Shown here piece by piece: positions 40,517-48,623 of a stretch of DNA of 64,000 nucleotides. The translations under genes and the position numbers were made by a program. Within the stretch, counting starts at the first letter, position 1; the number at the start of each line of letters is the position of its first letter. The stretch comes from Volvox africanus (Eukaryota > Chlorophyta > Chlorophyceae > Chlamydomonadales > Volvocaceae): positions 1 to 64,000 of the forward strand of contig BSDZ01000087.1 of NCBI GenBank assembly GCA_030268105.1, written 5' to 3'. Below the pieces are notes generated by a model. The model was not told the DNA's origin. It was given only the letters and a program-made list of their open reading frames with translations, and did not search any database.

Positions 40517-43216
40517 GGCTGACCTGCCTGCACCATGTCCGTGAACATTTGTAAGGAATTTTCCTAACTTGCGCCAAATAGATCGGCAGCGCTTCGTCTT
40601 GTTTCATTTTCAACGCATATATCTCTGCAATAAGTTGTGAATTTCATGCATCACTATTGCGGCAAAAAAAGCTCCGATCCTGTCCCAGCCTCCTTTTGCA
40701 TTCACCGCAGCCAGGTGATAGTCCTGAACGTTTTCGAGCATTATGGTCTTGACTTTGTGTAAAAGCCAGCAAAGCCCCTCAATGGCCGTATTACTTGCTC
40801 TGTCATTCATTCGTATATGAGTGTTGCTCTTACTCGTGCGCTCGGGAATCATTCGTTCGTATATGAGTGCTCTTCACATTCAACACCAATAGTCAAAAAT
40901 TTGTATTACAAAAAGTGGAAATGATAAAAAATAAATTAGAATATGATACAAAAATGCAATGAAACAAACAAGAGTGGCAAAATGTTCAAAGGCTTATTCA
41001 GCCAGCAGCATTATGATTTATGTACTGACGAAAATTTAAACATTCATCTAAAGAGCAATAATCATCGGCCAGATTGAAATCGTGTTATCACAAAAGAGTG
41101 CCCACATTTAAAACAAGCAACTCAAATGCATTGCAATGAGTAAAACACACAAAAGAGTCAATATGCTAAACAACAACTTCAAAACTTTGAAAAGCAGGGT
41201 AAATGATGAGAAGCAGTTTCACCATTACGATTTCTGTTTAGACGTTTAGACTTAAATTGTCATGTGAAGAAATAGTCAATGGCCATATGAAACTCCTTTA
41301 AATTGAGTATAAGCAACTGAAATGCAATGCAATAAGAGAAATACACAAAAGAGAAGAACTTTAAAACGATGAAAAACTAAAAGGGTTATTGATAAAGCAA
41401 TTGCACAAGCAGTTTTACATTTCACAGCTGGCTCACAGCAAGCCGGGGGTGACAATGGGCGTTACCACACTTAGCAGACGTGGATGCCTTACTCGACTTC
41501 ACGTTGATCCCCTTCAATCCATCCTTAATCAATTCCTTCAAGCTTCCTACTTCGACCCTTCCATATCTCCTGTTCCATTCCTCCTTCGTTTGTTGTGTGT
41601 GCCCTGTTTGAGTCACACCCACAAACCCTCTTCTCATGTAATCTTGCAAGGCAGTTTCGCATCCCTGCTTGCACATGCCGTCCTCTCAGTGCTCTGATGG
41701 CTTGCATGGTTCATGCCTGTTTCTGGGCACCATAATTGTCCTGTTTGTGCCGGGCGAATGCAGTACTCGGGTCTTGGGGTCAATGCCTGATACCACCCCC
41801 TGCCGGACTGCTTTCTGTGAACCGCCTTGCCTAGCTTGTCCAACATTTTGATGCTATAATGATTTTGCTTCATCCACTGGCCTGGCGTGAGCCATGCCGA
41901 CAAATCCGCACTCTTGCTTGATGGCGGATACCACTTCGCATTCCAACTTGTACAAATATCCCTTCCGGCACCCCGACAGCACCACTCTGTCACATATGCA
42001 CACGTACACCAATTGGTCCCCAAAACTAATTTTTCCTCCATTTTCGCCCAATGATGCAACGGATATCACCTTTACATAGCTGCTCGGTACCACGTAAACA
42101 TTGTTAATTGTGACTGTGGCGTTCGGACGGCAAGACGGTGCCAATTTTAACGTGCCAATGGCTGTGGGTCGCATGACTCCTCCGTTCATGCTCATAATGT
42201 CAAACTTATCTCTCTCGTTGATTTTGACCACGTCTGTTAGATCCCGTTCATCATAAGTGATGTGGTGAGCTGCTCCTGAGTCCATGCACCATCCTTGCAC
42301 CTTGCTGTGCTGTGACCCCACAAATGCATAGTTATCTGGGTGATCCATCCTGCGGCCTCCTGCATCACCACGTCGCCCTTGATTCCTTTCTTGTTCTGTC
42401 ATTGGTCGACTTTTTGCAGTGTGATATTCGCTGTTACTTTGCATTTGCCTTCCCGCTGACCTTGGTGGCATGCTGCTGCTTGCAATGTTGCGTCTGTCAC
42501 CTGTCCATTCATCTTCACGACGATGGTATTGCGACTGCTGTGAATTGAATTGGATCTCTCTTGAAACTCCGGCGGTGACCACGTTAAGGATGTGTCCGGC
42601 CATATTGGCCAACAAAACGAGCCCCTTTGTGGGTCACGCCCGAATATTTTGCCTTTCCAACCTGGAAATCGGCTACCGCCGAATCGCCTGTGCACCCATT
42701 CACGCCTATATCCTCCACCACAATTGCTCTGTCAATTGCTCCACGCACCGCCTCGTCCTGTGCCCACAAACGCGACTGACTCGCTTTTCGGGTTTCCTAC
42801 ATCCATCCGCCTTTCGAACGCCAGCAATTGGGCGCTCACTCTTGTCTAAGTCAGCAAAGCGGCCGGCCCCTCACTGGAACGTATTACTTGCTCTGACAGT
42901 CTTTTATATACGAGATTCGCTCACATTCCAACACCCCCCGTGAGTGACACTCCGTCGATTCTCACGATCTACCCCTTACTGCCTCGTCCCTGCAACCCTG
43001 CCCTGGTCCACAGCCGCGTACTTGCGCTCGGGCACATAACCTGTGAAAAGTCAGCAAAGCGCCCCTCCCTGGGCCGTATAACTAGCTCTGACATTCATTC
43101 GTATATTAGTGTTGCTCACATTCCAACAACGCTTAACCTGATACTTTCAGAGTTGTAACTATCATTCCAAACCTATTTGTATGTCCTACCAGCAGGTTAT
43201 CTCCCTCTCAGTTACT
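40517..43216. repeat. Array unit 16
   Basis: Complete unit. Diagnostic sites: TGTATTACA, CAGCCAGCAG (near 41002), CAAATGCATT, GAGTATAAGC, ACCACAC, GGCAGTTTCG, AACAAAACGAG. Confidence 0.95.
41854..42695 (-). pseudogene. Copia protease segment, unit 16 copy
   Basis: Open from 42615 to 41854 with protease and terminal part intact. One T missing near 42551 (TGAATTGGATC) shifts the linker frame. Confidence 0.84.
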
Positions 43217-44133
43217 GGCTGACCTGCCTGCACCATGTCCGTGAACATTTGTAAGGAATTTTCCTAACTTGCGCCAAATAGATCGGCAGCGCTTCGTCTT
43301 GTTTCATTTTCAACGCATATATCTCTGCAATAAGTTGTGAATTTCATGCATCACTATTGGCGGCAAAAAAGCTCCGATCCTGTCCCAGCCTCCTTTTGCA
43401 TTCACCGCAGCCAGGTGATAGTCCTGAACGTTTTCGAGCATTATGGTCTTGACTTTGTGTAAAAGCCAGCAAAGCCCCTCAATGGGCCGTATTACTTGCT
43501 CTGTCATTCATTCGTATATGAGTGTTGCTCTTACTCGTGCGCTCGGGAATCATTCGTTCGTATATGAGTGCTCTTCACATTCCAACACCAATAGTCAAAA
43601 ATTTGTATTACAAAAAGTGGAAATGATAAAAAATAAATTAGAATATGATACAAAAATGCAATGAAACAAACAAGAGTGGCAAAATGTTCAAAGGCTTATT
43701 CAGCCGGCAGCATTATGATTTATGTACTGACGAAAATTTAAACATTCATCTAAAGAGCAATAATCATCGGCCAGATTGAAATCGTGTTATCACAAAAGAG
43801 TGCCCACATTTAAAACAAGCAACTCAAATGCATTGCAATGAGTAAACACACAAAAGAGTCAATATGCTAAACAACAACTTCAAAACTTTGAAAAGCAGGG
43901 TAAATGATGAGAAGCAGTTTCACCATTACGATTTCTGTTTAGACGTTTAGACTTAAATTGTCATGTGAAGAAATAGTCATCGGCCATATGAAACTCCTTT
44001 AAATTGAGTATAAGCAACTGAAATGCAATGCAATAAGAGAAATACACAAAAGAGAAGAACTTTAAAACGATGAAAAACTAAAAGGGTTATTGATAAAGCA
44101 ATTGCACAAGCAGTTTTACATTTCACAGCTGGC

Positions 44134-44376
44134 TCACAGCAAGCCGGGGTGACAATGGGCGTTACCACACTTAGCAGACGTGGATGCCTTACTCGACTTC
44201 ACGTTGATCCCCTTCAATCCATCCTTAATCAATTCCTTCAAGCTTCCTACTTCGACCCTTCCATATCTCCTGTTCCATTCCTCCTTCGTTTGTTGTGTGT
44301 GCCCTGTTTGAGTCACACCCACAAACCCTCTTCTCATGTAATCTTGCAAGGCAATTTCGCATCCCTGCTTGCACAT
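44134..44376 (-). pseudogene. Pre-integrase remnant 2 (WNRRYG-type)
   Basis: An 80-codon open segment. Residues 33-70 read EEWNRRYGRVEVGSLKELI, then KDGLKGINVKSSK and SAKC. This follows the copia GAG_pre-integrase plan W-H-x-R-x-G-H, S-L-x-x-L, G-I-x-V, ending at a Cys of the CxxC pair. Both zinc-binding His are lost (N35, R40). The segment breaks off at Cys70; Cys75 is spaced too far for CxxC. It lies less than 200 bp behind remnant 1 and does not continue into an integrase core: the minus strand beyond it is non-coding AT-rich DNA. Units with ACCCACAC instead of ACCACAC end the frame at KCG. Because each element should have only one such domain, the unit looks composite. Confidence 0.65.
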
Positions 44377-44388
44377 GCCGTCCTCTCA

Positions 44389-44553
44389 GTGCTCTGATGG
44401 CTTGCATGGTTCATGCCTGTTTCTGGGCACCATAATTGTCCTGTTTGTGCCGGGCGAATGCAGTACTCGGGTCTTGGGGTCAATGCCTGATACCACCCCC
44501 TGCCGGACTGCTTTCTGTGAACCGCCTTGCCTAGCTTGTCCAACATTTTGATG
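44389..44553 (-). pseudogene. Pre-integrase remnant 1 (LWH-type, after the TAG)
   Basis: Directly behind the TAG at 44554 the same frame stays open for 55 codons: HQNVGQARQG, then AVRQGVVSGIDPK, up to a TGA at 44386-44388. With the preceding codons (AKSL, stop, HQ) this resembles the LWH...GH...GLVxGI pattern of the GAG_pre-integrase domain of copia polyproteins. The Trp codon is replaced by TAG and the second His by Gln. The CxxC pair expected further on is not in frame; a Cys in the neighbouring frame suggests a shift. Family is inferred from motif spacing only. Confidence 0.55.
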
Positions 44554-45396
44554 CTATAATGATTTTGCTTCATCCACTGGCCTGGCGTGAGCCATGCCGA
44601 CAAATCCGCACTCTTGCTTGATGGCGGATACCACTTCGCATTCCAACTTGTACAAATATCCCTTCCGGCACCCCGACAGCACCACTCTGTCACATATGCA
44701 CACGTACACCAATTGGTCCCCAAAACTAATTTTTCCTCCATTTTCGCCCAATGATGCAACGGATATCACCTTTACATAGCTGCTCGGTACCACGTAAACA
44801 TTGTTAATTGTGACTGTGGCGTTCGGACGGCAAGACGGTGCCAATTTTAACGTGCCAATGGCTGTGGGTCGCATGACTCCTCCGTTCATGCTCATAATGT
44901 CAAACTTATCTCTCTCGTTGATTTTGACCACGTCTGTTAGATCCCGTTCATCATAAGTGATGTGGTGAGCTGCTCCTGAGTCCATGCACCATCCTTGCAC
45001 CTTGCTGTGCTGTGACCCCACAAATGCATAGTTATCTGGGTGATCCATCCTGCGGCCTCCTGCATCACCACGTCGCCCTTGATTCCTTTCTTGTTCTGTC
45101 ATTGGTCGACTTTTTGCAGTGTGATATTCGCTGTTACTTTGCATTTGCCTTCCCGCTGACCTTGGTGGCATGCTGCTGCTTGCAATGTTGCGTCTGTCAC
45201 CTGTCCATTCATCTTCACGACGATGGTATTGCGACTGCTGTGAATTGAATTTGGATCTCTCTTGAAACTCCGGCGGTGACCACGTTAAGGATGTGTCCGG
45301 CCATATTGGCCAACAAAACGAGCCCCTTTGTGGGTCACGCCCGAATATTTTGCCTTTCCAACCTGGAAATCGGCTACCGCCGAATCGCCTGTGCAC
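44554..45396 (-). pseudogene. Ty1/copia Gag linker and aspartic protease remnant (reference copy, unit 17)
   Basis: This is the longest conserved open segment of the unit: 280 codons, minus strand. Residues 1-135 are a basic, low-complexity Gag-linker-like stretch (RRFGGSRFPGWKGK, then RNQGRRGDAGGRR) with no intact CCHC zinc knuckle. Residues 136-145 read GWCMDSGAAHH, the copia protease active site with catalytic D139. Residues about 198-225 (NNVYVVPSSYVKVISVASLGENGGKISF) contain the conserved end of the protease region, where copia elements usually have a YVP...LLSV.QL-type stretch. Residues 242-252 (GCRKGYLYKLE) match the start of the pre-integrase region. The apparent first codon at 45394-45396 is GTG, and the frame is open about 13 codons further up to a TGA, so no true start is seen; the first ATG is codon 76. 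The frame ends at TAG 44554-44556, where an LWH tryptophan is expected. Family membership is secure. The copy is a relic, not a gene. Confidence 0.85.
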
Positions 45397-45550
45397 CCAT
45401 TCACGCCTATATCCTCCACCACAATTGCTCTGTCAATTGCTCCACGCACCGCCTCGTCCTGTGCCCACAAACGCGACTGACTCGCTTTTCGGGTTTCCTA
45501 CATCCATCCGCCTTTCGAACGCCAGCAATTGGGCGCTCACTCTTGTCTAA
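45397..45550 (-). pseudogene. Gag C-terminal linker fragment between module A and protease segment
   Basis: Minus-strand frames read SAQLLAFERRMDVGNPKSE, then after a shift a Gly/Arg-rich stretch (GGYRREWVHRRFGG) running into the protease-bearing segment. LLAFERRM recalls the 'LL.hE.rl' element that follows the capsid core in copia Gag proteins, and the Gly/Arg-rich part resembles the nucleocapsid linker. The expected CCHC knuckle lies about 100 bases further on, in the protease-bearing segment. There one frame keeps GHILNVV, but the cysteines are not aligned in a single frame. The TGA in AATTGACAG closes the frame between the two pieces. Confidence 0.6.
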
Positions 45551-45634
45551 GTCAGCAAAGCGGCCGGCCCCTCACTGGAACGTATTACTTGCTCTGACAG
45601 TCTTTTATATACGAGATTCGCTCACATTCCAACA
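45551..45634. repeat. Module A: short interspersed module within gag
   Basis: Spans GTCAGCAAAGCG to CATTCCAACA on the plus strand. It shares with modules B and C the ordered blocks GCAAAGC, CGTAT.ACT.GCTCTG, a TATA-like stretch and CACATTCCAACA. It holds the palindrome GGCCGGCC (45562-45569) and, on the minus strand, CGTATATAAAAG. It interrupts the Gag linker. Flanks show only weak similarity (CACTCTTGTC on the left, CACTCCGTCG on the right), so a target-site duplication is uncertain. Confidence 0.6.
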
Positions 45635-45738
45635 CCCCCCGTGAGTGACACTCCGTCGATTCTCACGATCTACCCCTTACTGCCTCGTCCCTGCAACCCT
45701 GCCCTGGTCCACAGCCGCGTACTTGCGCTCGGGGCACA

Positions 45739-45745
45739 TAACCTG
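45739..45745. repeat. Left copy of 7-bp direct repeat (TAACCTG)
   Basis: Identical to 45836-45842 and directly abuts module B. It is interpreted as a target-site duplication of the gag sequence. Confidence 0.55.
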
Positions 45746-45835
45746 TGAAAAGTCAGCAAAGCGCCCCTCCCTGGGCCGTATAACTAGCTCTGACATTCAT
45801 TCGTATATTAGTGTTGCTCACATTCCAACAACGCT
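45746..45835. mobile_element. Module B: 90-bp insertion flanked by 7-bp direct repeat
   Basis: The 90 bp between two copies of TAACCTG (45739-45745 and 45836-45842) interrupt the gag-like sequence. The plus strand begins TGAAAAGTCAGCAAAGCG and ends CATTCCAACAACGCT. The flanking repeat looks like a target-site duplication. The insert has no coding capacity and no long terminal inverted repeats. Read on the minus strand it contains TGTTGGAATG and, towards its end, GCTGACTTTTCA. It may be a very short non-autonomous element or an LTR-derived fragment; the family is unknown. The same arrangement recurs in every unit inspected, for example near 16033-16137 in unit 6. Confidence 0.6.
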
Positions 45836-45842
45836 TAACCTG
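45836..45842. repeat. Right copy of 7-bp direct repeat (TAACCTG)
   Basis: Identical to 45739-45745. It abuts the right end of module B. Confidence 0.55.
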
Positions 45843-46167
45843 ATACTTTCAGAGTTGTAACTATCATTCCAAACCTATTTGTATGTTCTACCAGCAGGTT
45901 ATCTCCCTCTCAGTTACTGGCTGACCTGCCTGCACCATGTCCGTGAACATTTGTAAGGAATTTTCCTAACTTGCGCCAAATAGATCGGCAGCGCTTCGTC
46001 TTGTTTCATTTTCAACGCATATATCTCTGCAATAAGTTGTGAATTTCATGCATCACTATTGGCGGCAAAAAAAGCTCCGATCCTGTCCCAGCCTCCTTTT
46101 GCATTCACCGCAGCCAGGTGATAGTCCTGAACGTTTTCGAGCATTATGGTCTTGACTTTGTGTAAAA
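45843..46167 (-). pseudogene. Copia gag capsid-like remnant (reference copy)
   Basis: The minus strand from module C down to module B encodes a Retrotran_gag_2/UBN2-like core in broken frames. In order: HKVKTIMLENVQDYHLAAVN, KGGWDRIGAFFAANSDA, an in-frame TGA, then IAEIYALKMKQDEALPIYLA. After a one-base shift come NSLQMFTDMVQAGQPVTERE, a further shift, and a GMIVTTLKV-like end. Spacing and residues fit the usual series: A..I...L, W..L, LKM..g.sv..Y, L...G..v...E. The start of gag is missing, replaced by module C and the AT-rich spacer. Units with A6 instead of A7 at the homopolymer (unit 17, near 43366) read another frame and stop after LLQRYMR. Frame breaks present in the clean units are likely genuine. 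Confidence 0.75.
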
Positions 46168-46290
46168 GCCAGCAAAGCCCCTCAATGGGCCGTATTACTT
46201 GCTCTGTCATTCATTCGTATATGAGTGTTGCTCTTACTCGTGCGCTCGGGAATCATTCGTTCGTATATGAGTGCTCTTCACATTCCAACA
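46168..46290. repeat. Module C: longer relative of modules A and B with internal duplication
   Basis: Spans GCCAGCAAAGC to CATTCCAACA. Compared with B it carries a second copy of the roughly 40-bp core: ATTCATTCGTATATGAGTG is followed by ATCATTCGTTCGTATATGAG. It lies exactly at the junction between the truncated start of gag and the AT-rich spacer, so it marks a rearrangement breakpoint. No direct repeat is seen around it. Confidence 0.6.
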
Positions 46291-46860
46291 CCAATAGTCA
46301 AAAATTTGTATAACAAAAAGTGGAAATGATAAAAAATAAATTAGAATATGATACAAAAATGCAATGAAACAAACAAGAGTGGCAAAATGTTCAAAGGCTT
46401 ATTCAGCCGGCAGCATTATGATTTATGTACTGACGAAAATTTAAACATTCATCTAAAGAGCAATAATCATCGGCCAGATTGAAATCGTGTTATCACAAAA
46501 GAGTGCCCACATTTAAAACAAGCAACTCAAAGACATTGCAATGAGTAAAACACACAAAAGAGTCAATATGCTAAACAACAACTTCAAAACTTTGAAAAGC
46601 AGGGTAAATGATGAGAAGCAGTTTCACCATTACGATTTCTGTTTAGACGTTTAGACTTAAATTGTCATGTGAAGAAATAGTCAATGGCCATATGAAACTC
46701 CTTTAAATTGAGAATAAGCAACTGAAATGCAATGCAATAAGAGAAATACACAAAAGAGAAGAACTTTAAAACGATGAAAAACTAAAAGGGTTATTGATAA
46801 AGCAATTGCACAAGCAGTTTTACATTTCACAGCTGGCTCACAGCAAGCCGGGGTGACAAT
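46291..46860. other. AT-rich spacer of the unit (reference copy, unit 18)
   Basis: About 0.57 kb, clearly richer in A and T than the rest of the unit, with an A-rich plus strand. No LTR boundary, tRNA-like primer site, known domain or structured RNA was recognised. Two short plus-strand frames are open: ATG 46387 to TGA 46482 (31 codons, MFKGLFSRQHYDLCTD...) and ATG 46541 to TAG 46654 (37 codons, MSKTHKRVNMLNNN...). Neither resembles a family I know, and both may be chance. The spacer is conserved in all units with a handful of diagnostic substitutions. Confidence 0.6.
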
Positions 46861-47258
46861 GGGCGTTACCCACACTTAGCAGACGTGGATGCCTTACTCG
46901 ACTTCACGTTGATCCCCTTCAATCCATCCTTAATCAATTCCTTCAAGCTTCCTACTTCGACCCTTCCATATCTCCTGTTCCATTCCTCCTTCGTTTGTTG
47001 TGTGTGCCCTGTTTGAGTCACACCCACAAACCCTCTTCTCATGTAATCTTGCAAGGCAATTTCGCATCCCTGCTTGCACATGCCGTCCTCTCAGTGCTCT
47101 GATGGCTTGCATGGTTCATGCCTGTTTCTGGGCACCATAATTGTCCTGTTTGTGCCGGGCGAATGCAGTACTCGGGTCTTGGGGTCAATGCCTGATACCA
47201 TCCCCTGCCGGACTGCTTTCTGTGAACCGCCTTGCCTAGCTTGTCCAACATTTTGATG

Positions 47259-48101
47259 CTATAATGATTTTGCTTCATCCACTGGCCTGGCGTGAGCCAT
47301 GCCGACAAATCCGCACTCTTGCTTGATGGCGGATACCACTTCGCATTCCAACTTGTACAAATATCCCTTCCGGCACCCCGACAGCACCACTCTGTCACAT
47401 ATGCACACGTACACCAATTGGTCCCCAAAACTAATTTTTCCTCCATTTTCGCCCAATGATGCAACGGATATCACCTTTACATAGCTGCTCGGTACCACGT
47501 AAACATTGTTAATTGTGACTGTGGCGTTCGGACGGCAAGACGGTGCCAATTTTAACGTGCCAATGGCTGTGGGTCGCATGACTCCTCCGTTCATGCTCAT
47601 AATGTCAAACTTATCTCTCTCGTTGATTTTGACCACGTCTGTTAGATCCCGTTCATCATAAGTGATGTGGTGAGCTGCTCCTGAGTCCATGCACCATCCT
47701 TGCACCTTGCTGTGCTGTGACCCCACAAATGCATAGTTATCTGGGTGATCCATCCTGCGGCCTCCTGCATCACCACGTCGCCCTTGATTCCTTTCTTGTT
47801 CTGTCATTGGTCGACTTTTTGCAGTGTGATATTCGCTGTTACTTTGCATTTGCCTTCCCGCTGACCTTGGTGGCATGCTGCTGCTTGCAATGTTGCGTCT
47901 GTCACCTGTCCATTCATCTTCACGACGATGGTATTGCGACTGCTGTGAATTGAATTTGGATCTCTCTTGAAACTCCGGCGGTGACCACGTTAAGGATGTG
48001 TCCGGCCATATTGGCCAACAAAACGAGCCCCTTTGTGGGTCACGCCCGAATATTTTGCCTTTCCAACCTGGAAATCGGCTACCGCCGAATCGCCTGTGCA
48101 C
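47259..48101 (-). pseudogene. Copia protease segment, unit 18 copy
   Basis: All 280 codons open, ending at TAG 47259-47261. By eye the same as the unit 17 copy. Confidence 0.85.
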
Positions 48102-48623
48102 CCATTCACGCCTATATCCTCCACCACAATTGCTCTGTCAATTGCTCCACGCACCGCCTCGTCCTGTGCCCACAAACGCGACTGACTCGCTTTTCGGGTT
48201 TCCTACATCCATCCGCCTTTCGAACGCCAGCAATTGGGCGCTCACTCTTGTCTAAGTCAGCAAAGCGGCCGGCCCCTCACTGGAACGTATTACTTGCTCT
48301 GACAGTCTTTTATATACGAGATTCGCTCACATTCCAACACCCCCCGTGAGTGACACTCCGTCGATTCTCACGATCTACCCCTTACTGCCTCGTCCCTGCA
48401 ACCCTGCCCTGGTCCACAGCCGCGTACTTGCGCTCGGGGCACATAACCTGTGAAAAGTCAGCAAAGCGCCCCTCCCTGGGCCGTATAACTAGCTCTGACA
48501 TTCATTCGTATATTAGTGTTGCTCACATTCCAACAACGCTTAACCTGATACTTTCAGAGTTGTAACTATCATTCCAAACCTATTTGTATGTCCTACCAGC
48601 AGGTTATCTCCCTCTCAGTTACT

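Larger units (their letters stand above)
43217..45918. repeat. Array unit 17
   Basis: Complete unit. Diagnostic sites: TGTATTACA, CAAATGCATT, AGTCATCGGCC (near 43975), GAGTATAAGC, ACCACAC, GGCAATTTCG, AACAAAACGAG. GTATGTTCTACC near 45882 is private. The homopolymer at about 43366 is A6, where most clean units have A7. Confidence 0.97.
45919..48623. repeat. Array unit 18
   Basis: Clean 2705-bp unit. Diagnostic sites: TGTATAACA, CAAAGACATT, GAGAATAAGC, ACCCACAC, GGCAATTTCG, AACAAAACGAG. ACCATCCCCTG near 47198 is private. Confidence 0.98.

Noticed and set aside
44334..44759. 141-codon minus-strand open frame (MHHWAKMEEKLVLG...) present in most units
   Set aside because: It overlaps the end of the protease segment in another frame. 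The frame with the conserved SLGENGG and GCRKGYLYKLE motifs is the real one.
44554..45396. 280-codon frame as an expressed domesticated protease gene
   Set aside because: The apparent start is GTG, the first ATG is at codon 76, no promoter or splice signals were recognised, and the identical stop shows amplification of a relic. Openness in clean copies is explained by recent common origin.
45293..45550. 85-codon plus-strand frame with many His, Cys and Pro residues
   Set aside because: Composition artefact of reading antisense through Gly/Arg-rich linker code; no zinc-finger spacing.
45562..45569. GGCCGGCC palindrome as a cloning-vector scar (FseI site)
   Set aside because: It lies inside module A in nearly all units, surrounded by repeat sequence with no vector backbone; a few copies show GCCGGCC by base loss.
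45276..45644. 122-codon plus-strand open frame (MTTLRMCPAILANK...) repeated in most units
   Set aside because: It is antisense to the Gag linker and runs through module A, has no recognisable domain, and its recurrence only reflects the tandem repeat.
46291..46860. tRNA, rRNA or snRNA gene in the AT-rich spacer
   Set aside because: No cloverleaf, A/B box pair or rRNA-like stretch could be found by eye; composition is uniformly A-rich.
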